Source: Clostridia bacterium
GTDB taxonomy: Bacteria > Bacillota > Clostridia > RUG12999
Direction of reading: 5' to 3'
Assembly: GCA_022801925.1 (NCBI GenBank)
Contig: JAAWTG010000029.1
Coordinates: 1 to 35,246 of the forward strand
Length of the DNA: 35,246 nucleotides
Positions within the stretch are counted from its first letter, which is position 1. Each line of letters starts with the position of its first letter. This document shows positions 19,774 through 28,642 of the stretch, piece after piece. Made by a program: the position numbers and the translations under genes. The notes below the pieces were generated by a model. It saw only the letters and a program-made list of their open reading frames with translations, searched no databases and was not told the DNA's origin.

Positions 19774-19866
19774 GCAGGTTTTGTGCGTCAGTGCAGAGAA
19801 GTTTTTAACGAATCGGAAGCGAAGGCTGCGTTTGATATCCCAAGAATGAGAAAGGGGAAATGGACA

Positions 19867-21978
19867 ATGAAAAAAGCAATGGAAGTGCTGGAACGTGTTC
19901 TGCCCGGGCGCGGTCGGGTGTTCGTGATGGAGACAATAGCGCTGGATGACGGACGGGACGTGTTTGAGGTGGATAGACAGGACGGAAACATAGTGCTGCG
20001 CGGCAACAACACCATTAGCCTGTGTATGGCGCTGCACTGGTATTTGAAATATGTGGCGCAGGTACATCTGTCATGGTGCGGCAGCAATATGGATTTGCCG
20101 GAGCAATTACCGCTGCCGGAGCAGAATTACAGGCAGGTTGTGGCGCAGAAACACCGTTCTTATATGAACTACTGTACCTTTAACTACTCCGCCGGTTGGT
20201 GGGATTTTGAGCGCTGGGAGAAAGAACTTGATTTCATGGCGCTGTGCGGTGTGAATTTGCCGCTGTTTACCGTAGGCATGGAGGGCGTATGGCAGACGAC
20301 GCTGCTGGAAATGGGGTTCACAGAGCAGGCGACGCGGGAATTTTTGTGCGGACCGGCGTTTTTGGCGTGGCAGTGGATGACCAACATTGAAGGATTTTGC
20401 GGTCCCTTGCCGCAAAGCTGGATTGATTCCCATGTGGAAATGGGACAAAAAATCATGAATCGTATGCTGGAACTGGGGATGCAGCCCATTCAGCAGGGAT
20501 TTTCGGGATATGTGCCGCGCAGCATGAAAGAGAAATTTCCTGGGGCGCGCATTGAAATAAAAAAGGATTGGTGTGCACTGCCCGGCACGGCGCAGCTTGA
20601 CCCAACAGACCCGCTGTTCCAAAAGATGGGACGTGTCTTTTTGGAAAAACAAAAAGAACTCTTCGGCGCGCATGGATACTATGCGGCAGACCCCTTTCAT
20701 GAGGGTGCGCCGCCGGAGGACACAAAGGACTATTTGAACGAGGTGGGACGCGCAGTACATAAGCTGTTTACGGATTTCGACGAAAATGCTGTTTGGGTCA
20801 TGCAGTCGTGGTCTATCCGCAAAGAAATTGTGACGCCGGTTCCTAAAGAGGATTTATTGATTCTGGATTTGGGCGGCTGGAAACATGAACAGACGGAACA
20901 TTTCTGGGGCTATCCGTTTGTGACAGGAAACCTGCATAATTTCGGCGGACGCATCAATTTGCACGGCGATATGCCGCGGCTGGCGAAAAATCAATTCTAT
21001 AGCCTAAAAAAACAGGCGGACAACGTTTGCGGGACAGGTCTGTTCATGGAAGGCATTCTCCAAAATCCTGTCTATTACGACTTGGCGTTTGAAATGCTGA
21101 CCTATCCCGAGGAGCGGAATTTGACGGAATGGCTACAGGGATATATCCGCCGCCGCTATGGCAAGAGCAGCGATGCTTGGGAGAAAGCGTGGGACATTCT
21201 GATGAAAACGGTCTACGCGTCCGGCACAAACGGCGTGGAGTATAGTTCTATGATTTGCGCCCGCCCCGCGCTGGATGTGAAAAAATCGGGACCGAATGAA
21301 GGGTTTTTGGTGCCATATGGCAACAAACGGCTGTTGGGCGCACTCAAGCTGTTGTTGGAGACGGAATCGGACGCAGACGGTTATTGGTATGACGCAGCAG
21401 ATTTATTGAGGCAGGTGCTGAGTAATTATGCACAGGAGCTACAGCGGCAGACGGCGCAGGCGTTTAAAAACCGACAGCAGGATACGTTTGAGACGTGCGC
21501 AGGAGCGTTTTTGGAACTGCTGGAGGACGTGGACGCATTGCTGGACGGACGGGAAGAATTTTCTTTGGAAAAATGGATTCGAGAGGCGCGTCGCTGGGGA
21601 CAGACGGAAGCGGAACAAGATTTCTATGAATATAACGCCGGCGTGTTGGTGACGTTGTGGGGGGAAGCCGAAAATCCGGGCATTTTCGACTATTCCTGGC
21701 GGGAATGGTCGGGCATGATTTCCGGTTTTTATAAGGTGCGTTGGGAAAAATTTTTTGCATTTTTGCGCGGGCATTTGCAGGCGGGAACAGAATATAACGG
21801 TATGGGACTGGAACAAGTGCATGGGCGGGAAGCATTTCGCGCAAATGCATTTTATGAAGAACTTGCCGAATTTGAAGTGGCGTGGACGCGGCAGCGAAAA
21901 ACGTTTCCGCAGGAAAAACGCGGCGGCATGGATACTGTCCGCCGGCTGCTGAAAAAATATGAAGATGTAATTATGTAA
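19867..21978 (+). CDS. GH89 alpha-N-acetylglucosaminidase (NAGLU family)
   Basis: A 703-residue protein. The ATG at 19867 follows GAAAGGGG and gives a normal N-terminus. The upstream in-frame ATG at 19783 lies close behind the pseudogene stop and has no good binding site. The family core is clear: YRQVVAQKHRSYMNYCTFNYS, WWDFERWEKELDFMALCGVNLPL and AFLAWQWMTNIEGFCGPLP. The two catalytic glutamates should be E279 (DPFHEGAPP) and E395 (GLFMEGILQNPVYYDL), which align with human NAGLU E316 and E446. The enzyme removes terminal alpha-GlcNAc, as found in heparan sulfate and in class III mucin caps. There is no signal peptide, so it acts inside the cell, like the GH95 enzyme. Confidence 0.93.
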   Translation: MKKAMEVLERVLPGRGRVFVMETIALDDGRDVFEVDRQDGNIVLRGNNTISLCMALHWYLKYVAQVHLSWCGSNMDLPEQLPLPEQNYRQVVAQKHRSYMNYCTFNYSAGWWDFERWEKELDFMALCGVNLPLFTVGMEGVWQTTLLEMGFTEQATREFLCGPAFLAWQWMTNIEGFCGPLPQSWIDSHVEMGQKIMNRMLELGMQPIQQGFSGYVPRSMKEKFPGARIEIKKDWCALPGTAQLDPTDPLFQKMGRVFLEKQKELFGAHGYYAADPFHEGAPPEDTKDYLNEVGRAVHKLFTDFDENAVWVMQSWSIRKEIVTPVPKEDLLILDLGGWKHEQTEHFWGYPFVTGNLHNFGGRINLHGDMPRLAKNQFYSLKKQADNVCGTGLFMEGILQNPVYYDLAFEMLTYPEERNLTEWLQGYIRRRYGKSSDAWEKAWDILMKTVYASGTNGVEYSSMICARPALDVKKSGPNEGFLVPYGNKRLLGALKLLLETESDADGYWYDAADLLRQVLSNYAQELQRQTAQAFKNRQQDTFETCAGAFLELLEDVDALLDGREEFSLEKWIREARRWGQTEAEQDFYEYNAGVLVTLWGEAENPGIFDYSWREWSGMISGFYKVRWEKFFAFLRGHLQAGTEYNGMGLEQVHGREAFRANAFYEELAEFEVAWTRQRKTFPQEKRGGMDTVRRLLKKYEDVIM

Positions 21979-21992
21979 TGGGATATAGTAAG

Positions 21993-22024
21993 AGGGGACG
22001 CTTGTCAAAAAACAGGCGTCCCCT
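21993..22024 (+). terminator. Terminator after GH89
   Basis: GGGGACGCTTGT (21994-22005) pairs with ACAGGCGTCCCC (22012-22023) around the loop CAAAAA, with one G-T pair, and is followed by TTTGTTTG. An almost identical hairpin recurs at 23324. Confidence 0.85.
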
Positions 22025-22071
22025 TTGTTTGAAACTGCATAATAAAATACAAAATTTAAAAAGATTTTACA

Positions 22072-22100
22072 TTGACATTGGCGAAAAGACAGTATATAGT
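22072..22100 (+). promoter_or_regulatory. Consensus promoter of the UroD-like gene
   Basis: TTGACA at 22072-22077 and TATAGT at 22095-22100 are 17 bases apart, 66 bases before the start at 22167. AGGAGGAG precedes the ATG. The gene is thus a separate, probably strongly expressed unit. Confidence 0.85.
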
Positions 22101-22166
22101 AGTACATAATGTGATGGTGATACAGAGTGAATATGTATTGCTAAAAAATGCAGGAGGAGAACGGCT

Positions 22167-23240
22167 ATGGCTATGGCAAAAATGAATGCACGAGAAAATT
22201 TGCTGTCGTTGCTGAAACGTCAGGGATATGATAAAGTGCCGGTGGAATTTTCGCTGTGTCCCAGCCTACGGGAAACATTTCGGGCGAGAACCGGAGAAGA
22301 GGATTATCGAGAATATTTTCATTTTGCAAACCGTAATGTGCGTGGATTGCAGGACAAGGCATTTGACCCTGAAGTGTTCAAAAAATACTATGATAACCTA
22401 CACCCTAAAGCAACGATTGACCGCTACGGCATAGCACATGAACCGGGAAGTGATGCGGCAAAGCATATGACATATATGCGCAATCCGATGGCAAATATGG
22501 ACAGTTTGGAGGAAATGAAGGAATATCCGTTTCCGGTACTGGATCTTTCCGCACAGGCACAGCAGGTAGAGGAGGTAAAAAATGCCAGAGAACGTGGGCT
22601 GGCAACTGTTGGCAATATGCAGTGCACGATTTGGGAAACTGCTTGGTATATGCGCGGCATGGAAAACCTGATGGTGGACATGATGATGGAAGATGAAAAA
22701 GCGGAATTTTTGTTGAATTGGGTGATGGAGGACGCCTGTACCCGCGCGGAAGCGTTTGCGCAGGCAGATGTGGATATTTTATATTTAGGCGATGATATCG
22801 GTATGCAAAGCAGCATTATGATGGGCGAAGATTTATACAGAACATGGCTGAAACCGCGGTTGAAAAACGTGATTGACAGGGCGCGCGCTATCAAACCCGA
22901 CATCGTTGTGTTTTATCACTCCTGCGGTTTTATTAAACCTTTCATTCAGGATTTGGTTGACGTAGGTGTGGATGTACTGAATCCTGTGCAGCCGGAATGT
23001 ATGGATTTTGAAGAGATTCATGCGGAGTTCGGAGACAGGCTTTCGTTTCACGGCACCATTGGCACACAGAGCACCATGCCATTCGGCACGCCGGATGAAG
23101 TGCGCAGCGAGGTGTTCCGCAATTTGGAAATAGCGGGAGACAAGGGTGGCTTGTTCTGCGCGCCGACGCATTTGCTGGAACCGGAAGTGCCTTGGAAAAA
23201 TATTGAGGCATATGTTAAAGCCTGCGAAGATTTTAAATAA
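22167..23240 (+). CDS. Uroporphyrinogen decarboxylase-fold protein (possible corrinoid methyltransferase)
   Basis: A 357-residue URO-D superfamily protein. H251 and C253 (YHSCGF) together with C331 (LFCAPTH) form the H-x-C...C zinc set seen in methylcobamide:CoM methyltransferase-like members and absent from true HemE. The arginine-rich N-terminal signature of HemE is also lacking. A TIM-barrel methyltransferase role, taking a methyl group from a corrinoid protein, is therefore more likely than haem synthesis. Such genes are common beside sugar-degradation loci in gut Clostridia with unknown function. No corrinoid protein or MtaB-type gene is in the window. It has its own strong promoter and terminator, with the convergent decarboxylase gene beyond. 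Confidence 0.8.
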   Translation: MAMAKMNARENLLSLLKRQGYDKVPVEFSLCPSLRETFRARTGEEDYREYFHFANRNVRGLQDKAFDPEVFKKYYDNLHPKATIDRYGIAHEPGSDAAKHMTYMRNPMANMDSLEEMKEYPFPVLDLSAQAQQVEEVKNARERGLATVGNMQCTIWETAWYMRGMENLMVDMMMEDEKAEFLLNWVMEDACTRAEAFAQADVDILYLGDDIGMQSSIMMGEDLYRTWLKPRLKNVIDRARAIKPDIVVFYHSCGFIKPFIQDLVDVGVDVLNPVQPECMDFEEIHAEFGDRLSFHGTIGTQSTMPFGTPDEVRSEVFRNLEIAGDKGGLFCAPTHLLEPEVPWKNIEAYVKACEDFK

Positions 23241-23323
23241 GAATGTGATTTGCAGCGGCGTGGACATCGACTATGACAGAATGAGAAATTGATGTCGGCA
23301 GTCTGTAATAATAGAAATGAAAC

Positions 23324-23355
23324 AGGGGATGCTTGTCAAAAAACAGGCGTCCCCT
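23324..23355. terminator. Bidirectional terminator between convergent genes
   Basis: GGGGATGCTTGT (23325-23336), loop CAAAAA, and ACAGGCGTCCCC (23343-23354) are followed by TTCGTTTTT on the plus strand and CTGTTTC on the minus strand. It separates the UroD-like gene and the decarboxylase and nearly repeats the hairpin at 21993. Confidence 0.8.
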
Positions 23356-23370
23356 TCGTTTTTATCGGAT

Positions 23371-24720
23371 TTATCGAACCACGCGAAATTGTCCGTTTTC
23401 CAGTCCTGTCACGCTGCCGCCCAGCCGCTGCACTTCTAATAAATAGTCGATATGCGTCTGCGTGATTTCTTCGCCCGGCGCAAGGATAGGGACGCAGGGC
23501 GGGATACTGGTCACTGCCGCCGCGCTGGTTCTGCCCACGGCAGTCTCCGGAGGCAGCAGTTCAGCGCAGCTGAGAAAGGCTTCTCGCGGAGACATGACCC
23601 GCCGCGCGGGCGGCGGCGTGAGAAAGAGCGGCGCGGCGACTCCGCGCGGACAGGAGGAAAGTGCGGTTTCCAGTGCGGCGAAATCTTCGTCCGTGTTGCC
23701 GCCTGTAGCAATGCAAACCACGTTGTTGCAATCCGCCATTTCAACGTCAATGCCCTGTTCGTCCAAATATGCCGCTGCGTCATATCCATGGATACCAAAC
23801 ACCGATGTGTGGAATACTAAGCGGGTGAAGTCGTGGGCTGCCGCACTACCGGACAGCATGGGAAACGGCGTGTGCAGGCGGCTGATTTGTTCTTGCAGGG
23901 TTTGATAGACTGCTGCGCCGTGGGTTTCCATAAACCGCACGGCATAGTCGGTGAGCGCCATCAGTGGATAGGAAGGGCTGGTGGTTTGAAACAGGGAATA
24001 CCAGCGGGAAAATTCCAACGGGTCTATGCGCCCTCCTAAATGAATCAGTGCCGATTGATTTGGCGCGGGCAGCGTTTTATGCGCCGATTGAATCACAATA
24101 TCCGCCCCCTGCCGGACGGCGCTTTCGGGCAGCAGCGGCGAAAAACCGAAATGTGCGCCGTGCGCCTCGTCTACAATCAGCAGTTTGCCCGCCGCATGAA
24201 CGATATCGGCAATGGCGCGGATATCGCTGCATATGCCGAAATAGTTGGGCGAGGTGAGAAAAACGAAATGCGCCGCGGGGTGGGCGGTGAGCGCCGCCGC
24301 AACCGCGTCCGGCGCAACCGCGCCCGTGATACCGAATGACGGCACGGGCTGAGGGTGCAGATAAACAGGGGAAAGACCCGTCAGGCAAAGTGCGTTCACA
24401 GCACTGGCATGACAGTTTCGGTCGATCAAAATTTCAGCCGAACGGGACGCGGTGAAATGCAGCGCGGACAAAATTCCCGCGCTGGAACCGTTCACGGAAA
24501 AATAGCTGTGCGCCGCGCCATATGATGCGGCAATAGCGTCCAGCGACTCCTGTAAAATACCGGAGGGGCAGTGCATGTTGTCCGTGCCGTGCAACTCGGT
24601 TCCGTCAATTTTCAGCAGTTCATGCAGCCGCGCCGGTATCCAGTTCCCGCCTTTGTGTCCCGGCATGGCAAACGATATGCGATTTTGCTTTGCCCGCGCC
24701 GCCAGTTTGTCGTATAGCAT
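23371..24720 (-). CDS. Orn/Lys/Arg decarboxylase family PLP enzyme (short YaaO-like form)
   Basis: A 449-residue fold-type I PLP enzyme. Its start at 24720 has GGGAGGG upstream. Family marks are FAMPGHKGG (18-25), HGTDNMHCPSG (44-54), SVNGSSAGILSA, the cofactor-binding DEAHGAH (184-190) and the Schiff-base lysine K215 in SAHKTLPAP. It is about the size of Bacillus YaaO and lacks the N-terminal wing of the long E. coli enzymes. The substrate (arginine, lysine or ornithine) cannot be told from sequence alone. The product would be a polyamine or cadaverine. The usual tmk/holB neighbours of yaaO are not here. Confidence 0.88.
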   Translation of the reverse strand: MLYDKLAARAKQNRISFAMPGHKGGNWIPARLHELLKIDGTELHGTDNMHCPSGILQESLDAIAASYGAAHSYFSVNGSSAGILSALHFTASRSAEILIDRNCHASAVNALCLTGLSPVYLHPQPVPSFGITGAVAPDAVAAALTAHPAAHFVFLTSPNYFGICSDIRAIADIVHAAGKLLIVDEAHGAHFGFSPLLPESAVRQGADIVIQSAHKTLPAPNQSALIHLGGRIDPLEFSRWYSLFQTTSPSYPLMALTDYAVRFMETHGAAVYQTLQEQISRLHTPFPMLSGSAAAHDFTRLVFHTSVFGIHGYDAAAYLDEQGIDVEMADCNNVVCIATGGNTDEDFAALETALSSCPRGVAAPLFLTPPPARRVMSPREAFLSCAELLPPETAVGRTSAAAVTSIPPCVPILAPGEEITQTHIDYLLEVQRLGGSVTGLENGQFRVVR

Positions 24721-24755
24721 AAAATCCCTCCCACCGAATGTATCGCTTTGTCTCT

Positions 24756-24784
24756 ATTATAAAGGAAGAAACGCGTTTTGGCAA
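24756..24784 (-). promoter_or_regulatory. Promoter of the decarboxylase gene
   Basis: On the minus strand TTGCCA (24784-24779) and a perfect TATAAT (24761-24756) are 17 bases apart, 35 bases before the start codon. Confidence 0.8.
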
Positions 24785-24805
24785 GCCGCGGACGGCATTT
24801 TTGCG

Positions 24806-24834
24806 TTGACAATAGCGGTAAAGCAGTATATAAT
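24806..24834 (+). promoter_or_regulatory. Consensus promoter of the envelope-glycan operon
   Basis: TTGACA (24806-24811) and TATAAT (24829-24834) have a 17-base spacer, a perfect SigA consensus. It sits 52 bases before the acyltransferase start and back to back with the decarboxylase promoter. Confidence 0.9.
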
Positions 24835-24886
24835 GATAAAAGGACAAGTAGGAAATTTTCGGTAACAGGAATAGAGGAGAAAAACA

Positions 24887-25441
24887 ATGGCAAAAAAAAT
24901 TTTGAGTGAATATATGGACATTGCGTGTAAATTGGTGCGCGGCGTGTTTTACCGTCCGCGGTTTTCCCCATGCGGTAAACTGCTGCGGGTGGGGCATGGC
25001 GTGCGCGTGCTGAAAAAAGCAGGAACTATTGCAATCGGCGACAAAGTGCAGCTATACCGCCAGGTGAAATTGAGTTGCTGGGGCGCGGAAGAACAACGGG
25101 CGAACCTCACCATTGGCAGCGGTACGGCGATAGGTGACCGTACAGAAATTCACTGCGGGAAACAAGTGGAAATCGGGCAAAACTGCAACATTTCGTGGGA
25201 CTGCTGTATTATGGACCGCGATTATCATAAACTGGACAGCGACGAAGAAACCTTCCGTCCTGTCAAAATCGGAGACCGCTGCTGGATTGGTTGCAACAGC
25301 ATTATCCTCAAAGGCGTAACGCTCGGAGAAGGGGCTGTGGTGGCAGCGGGCAGCGTCGTGACAAAAGACGTACCGCCGCGGACGCTGGTGGGCGGAAATC
25401 CTGCGCGCGTGCTGCGGGAAAATATTGAATGGAAAGCGTGA
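24887..25441 (+). CDS. Hexapeptide-repeat sugar O-acyltransferase
   Basis: A 184-residue left-handed beta-helix protein with GAGGAG upstream. The hexapeptide turns run from about residue 47 (IAIGDKVQLYRQV, LTIGSGTAIGDRTEIHCG, VEIGQNCNIS) to IGDRCWIGCNSIILKGVTLGEG and VVAAGSVVTKDVPPRTLVGGNPARVL. The HKL after MDRDY fits the catalytic histidine loop of WcaF/Maa-like acetyltransferases. It probably acetylates a sugar of the envelope polymer made by this operon. The next gene begins 8 bases after its stop. Confidence 0.9.
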   Translation: MAKKILSEYMDIACKLVRGVFYRPRFSPCGKLLRVGHGVRVLKKAGTIAIGDKVQLYRQVKLSCWGAEEQRANLTIGSGTAIGDRTEIHCGKQVEIGQNCNISWDCCIMDRDYHKLDSDEETFRPVKIGDRCWIGCNSIILKGVTLGEGAVVAAGSVVTKDVPPRTLVGGNPARVLRENIEWKA

Positions 25442-25449
25442 GTACATAG

Positions 25450-26982
25450 ATGGGAGAACAAAACGGTGTAAAAACAGTCAGCGTCGTGGTCGTCATCAAT
25501 GTGTTCGCGCGTGCGCTGGCGCTTTTGGCAGGTATTATGGTCACGTCGTTTTACGGCGCGACGGTGCAGACGAGCGCATATTCCTATGCGCTGAATTTAA
25601 CAAATATTATCACCACCATTATCGGTACGGCGCTGACAACGTCGGTGGTACCGATTTATACGGATATCCGCGAAAGTCACGGCATAGGGCGGGCGACAAA
25701 GTTTGTCAACAACACCATGTCGCTGACGATTTTGGTGGGCGGTATTTTGATGGTGCTGGGCATGTTGACCGCGCCGCTGACGGCATATTTTGCAAAAGAC
25801 GGCGATTATGGGTTCGCAGTGTATTCCATTCGCGTGATGATGCCGGCGATTGTATTCATCAGTCTATCCTATATTTTCAGCGGCGTTTTGCAGTCGCATA
25901 ACCATTTTTATGTGGCGGCGATGATTTCCCTGCCCAGTTCCTTGGTGAACGTGGGATATATGCTGCTGTTTTCGCGTTTTTTCGGCGTATGGGGACTGAC
26001 AGTGGCGGCGCTGCTGGGATTTTTTGTGCAGGCAGTCTTTTTGCTGGTGCCCCTAAAACGAATGGGATTCGGGCTGGGCATAAGCTGCCGGTGGAAAAAC
26101 GAAGATATCAAACGCATTTTTGTCATGACTGCGCCGGTCATTATCGGCGTTTGCGCCTATCAGATTAATTTGCTGACCAACAGTGCAATTGCCATGGCAT
26201 ATGACGCGGAAAAATATATCGTGCTGAACAACATGCAGAATTTGGGTGTGCAGATTGTCATGACGCTGGTGTTGGCGGTCATGTCAGTGGTCTATCCCAA
26301 GCTGTCACTGCTGGTAGCACAAAAAGACCGCCAGGGATTCTATGACTATTTCACCACCGCTATCAATTCCCTGATTTTGCTGCTGCTGCCGATTTCTTTT
26401 GCGTTTGCTGTCTTGTCGCCGCAAATCGTGGATGCGATTTATGGATACGGCGAGTTTGGCAGCGCAGACGTGGCGCTGGGCGCGGGCGTGTTTGCACTCT
26501 ATGGTGTGAGCGTGCTGGGCATTGGACTGAAAGAAATTGTGGACAGGGCGTTTTATGCCGACCGCAACACCAAAACATCGGCGTATAACGGTGTGGTAAT
26601 TATGGCGGTGAACATTTTGCTGAGTTTGCTGTTTGTAAAATTCGGCGGATTTTACGGTATTGCACTGGCATATTCCCTTGCGGCGCTTGCCGGCGGGTTT
26701 AATATTTTGTTGCTGTTCAAAAAGCATCATAAAGAATTTTCGCTGAAACCGATTATGAAAAGCATTGTCAGAAGTCTCATTGCCTGCGCCGCTATGAGTG
26801 CAGTGCTACTGCTGATACAGATGATTCCCATGCCGGAGGGGAAAATGTTCACGCTGTTGAAACTCGGGGTTTCCGTTGCGGTAGGCGTGCTCTCCTATGC
26901 GGCGGTGCTGATGGCGCTGCGCGTGCCGGAATTTTATAATGTTGTTATGCCTATGGTCAAAAAATTGCTGAAACGAGCATAG
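25450..26982 (+). CDS. murJ: MurJ/MviN-family lipid-linked glycan flippase
   Basis: A 510-residue membrane protein with about 14 hydrophobic segments and MviN-type sequence early on (ALTTSVVPIYTDIRESHGIGRATKFVNN, shown here in part; FSGVLQSHNHFYVAAM). MurJ flips lipid II across the membrane. In a cluster of envelope glycan genes a related carrier-linked sugar could be the cargo, so the symbol is tentative. No good Shine-Dalgarno site precedes the ATG at 25450. It sits 8 bases behind the acyltransferase stop, so translation is probably coupled. Confidence 0.8.
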   Translation: MGEQNGVKTVSVVVVINVFARALALLAGIMVTSFYGATVQTSAYSYALNLTNIITTIIGTALTTSVVPIYTDIRESHGIGRATKFVNNTMSLTILVGGILMVLGMLTAPLTAYFAKDGDYGFAVYSIRVMMPAIVFISLSYIFSGVLQSHNHFYVAAMISLPSSLVNVGYMLLFSRFFGVWGLTVAALLGFFVQAVFLLVPLKRMGFGLGISCRWKNEDIKRIFVMTAPVIIGVCAYQINLLTNSAIAMAYDAEKYIVLNNMQNLGVQIVMTLVLAVMSVVYPKLSLLVAQKDRQGFYDYFTTAINSLILLLLPISFAFAVLSPQIVDAIYGYGEFGSADVALGAGVFALYGVSVLGIGLKEIVDRAFYADRNTKTSAYNGVVIMAVNILLSLLFVKFGGFYGIALAYSLAALAGGFNILLLFKKHHKEFSLKPIMKSIVRSLIACAAMSAVLLLIQMIPMPEGKMFTLLKLGVSVAVGVLSYAAVLMALRVPEFYNVVMPMVKKLLKRA

Positions 26983-27053
26983 GTCAAATAAAAATGAATG
27001 CATGGGAGACGCATGGTTTTTCCTCCTGTGCAGAAGAAAGGCAAAGGTGCAAT

Positions 27054-28142
27054 ATGCTGAATGTATTGTATTTGATTAACCATGCAGGAAAGGCAGGAAC
27101 AGAAAAATACGTTTATAACTTGGTAAAGTGCTATCAGGGGAAACGTGCCAACTGTTTTTTTGCCTATAACGAGGAAGGAGCGCTGTGCGACCAAATGAAG
27201 GAACTGGGCATTCCCATGTTTCAGGTAGCAATGAAACACCCGTTTGATTTGGGCGCAGCGCGGCGGATTGCAAAAATCTGCAAAGAAAACCGTATTGATA
27301 TCATTCACACGCACTATCCGCGCGAAAACTATGTCGCGGTACTGTCGCGGCTGTTTTACAAAAAAGCGCAGGTGATTTATACCTGTCACTTGACGCTGCC
27401 CACCAATTTTGCATGGAAAATGGCGAACAAACTCATCACGCCGCACGACAAAAAGATTATTTCCGTTTGCAACAACGGAAAAGAGTTGATGGTCGGCAAC
27501 GGCGTGAATCCTGATAAAATCACGGTCATATTCAACGGTATGCCGCCCGCGCCCGCGCCGGAAAAATCGAATCAAATCCGGCAGGAACTGGGCGTCGGTG
27601 AAGATACTTTTGTGATAACCACATTGGCGCGCTATCATCTTGCCAAAGGGCTGGACTATTTTGTGGACAGCGTGGTGGAACTGGAGAAAATCGCCAAACG
27701 GGACTATGTGGTACTGTTTGTGGGCGACGGCGAATTATATGACCAAATCAGCAAACAAATTGACGAACGCGGTGTGCGGCATAGAATTTTGCAGCTCGGA
27801 TACCGCAACGATGCAGACCAGATTCTGCGCGGCAGCGATTTGTTTGTCAACAGTGCGAAATGTTATGAGGCGCTCAGTTTTGCCATCCTGGAAGCCTTGT
27901 ATCATAAATTGCCGGTCGTGGCAACCAATATCGGCGGTAACGGCGATATTGTAAATAGCAGGACCGGCTGCGGGAAATTGGTGGAATATGGCGATACCGC
28001 GGGCATGGCGCAGGCAATCAACGCGTTTATGGAAGATGAAACCCTGTACCGGCAGTGTGCGGAAAACGCCTATCAAACCGTCCGCGACATATTTGATTTG
28101 GACAAGTTGTTAGACGACGTCTATCAGGAATATGTCAAATAA
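27054..28142 (+). CDS. GT4-type glycosyltransferase
   Basis: A 362-residue GT-B glycosyltransferase. The ATG at 27054 (MLNVLYLINHAGKAGTEKYV) is preferred to 26994 because it opens directly with the family's first strand and the Gly-rich GTEKYV loop, and AAAGGTG lies just upstream. The C-terminal half shows VITTLARYHLAKGLDYF, VLFVGDG, LGYRNDADQILRGSDLFV and ALSFAILEALYHKLPVVAT, where the usual E-x7-E nucleotide-sugar motif lies. It has no membrane segment and should work at the inner face of the membrane on a lipid-linked glycan. The acceptor and sugar are unknown. Confidence 0.88.
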   Translation: MLNVLYLINHAGKAGTEKYVYNLVKCYQGKRANCFFAYNEEGALCDQMKELGIPMFQVAMKHPFDLGAARRIAKICKENRIDIIHTHYPRENYVAVLSRLFYKKAQVIYTCHLTLPTNFAWKMANKLITPHDKKIISVCNNGKELMVGNGVNPDKITVIFNGMPPAPAPEKSNQIRQELGVGEDTFVITTLARYHLAKGLDYFVDSVVELEKIAKRDYVVLFVGDGELYDQISKQIDERGVRHRILQLGYRNDADQILRGSDLFVNSAKCYEALSFAILEALYHKLPVVATNIGGNGDIVNSRTGCGKLVEYGDTAGMAQAINAFMEDETLYRQCAENAYQTVRDIFDLDKLLDDVYQEYVK

Positions 28143-28161
28143 AAGAGAGGAGAAAAGAACA

Positions 28162-28635
28162 ATGGAACAGAAGAAAAAAATCAGATTTAATGTAGTAGAT
28201 GCGATTATCATTATCGCTGTATTGGCAGTGGTAGCGGTGTTTGGGTATTCCCAATTGAAAGGGAAAACAGAAATGACCAGCGGGAAAACCATTCAAATGC
28301 AGATTATGGCGGAAGAAGTATCGAATTTTGTGGTAGAACAAATGAAGGTTGGCGACAGCGTGATTGACGACGGCACCAATTCATCACTGGGAAAAATCAC
28401 GGATATTCAGGTGGAGGACGCAGAATCCTATGCGCCGGACGCACAGGGAAAATATGTGAAATCCAGCAAGCCGGATAACAAAAAAGTAACTATTACAACG
28501 GAAGTCAAAGGGACGGAATATGAACACGGCGCAATTCTGGGCAACACGAAATACAGCGTGGGTCACAGTTTCACTGTTCGCGCAGGAAAAGCGAAAATCT
28601 TTTTGCGGGTATTTGACATTCAAGTAAAGGAGTAA
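28162..28635 (+). CDS. DUF4330 family membrane-anchored protein
   Basis: A 157-residue protein of unknown function. The start at 28162 is supported by GAGAGGAG upstream. It opens with a basic stretch and one membrane helix (VVDAIIIIAVLAVVAVFGYSQL), followed by an extracytoplasmic beta-rich domain (VEQMKVGDSVIDDG, GKITDIQV, GHSFTVRAGKAKIFLRVFDIQVKE). DUF4330 genes often lie next to O-antigen-ligase-like genes in Clostridia, as here (7-base gap), which suggests a role with that enzyme. Confidence 0.8.
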   Translation: MEQKKKIRFNVVDAIIIIAVLAVVAVFGYSQLKGKTEMTSGKTIQMQIMAEEVSNFVVEQMKVGDSVIDDGTNSSLGKITDIQVEDAESYAPDAQGKYVKSSKPDNKKVTITTEVKGTEYEHGAILGNTKYSVGHSFTVRAGKAKIFLRVFDIQVKE

Positions 28636-28642
28636 TTCCGGT

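Noticed and set aside
22167-23240. Assignment as hemE
   Set aside because: The H-x-C...C zinc set and the absence of HemE N-terminal signatures point to another URO-D subgroup.
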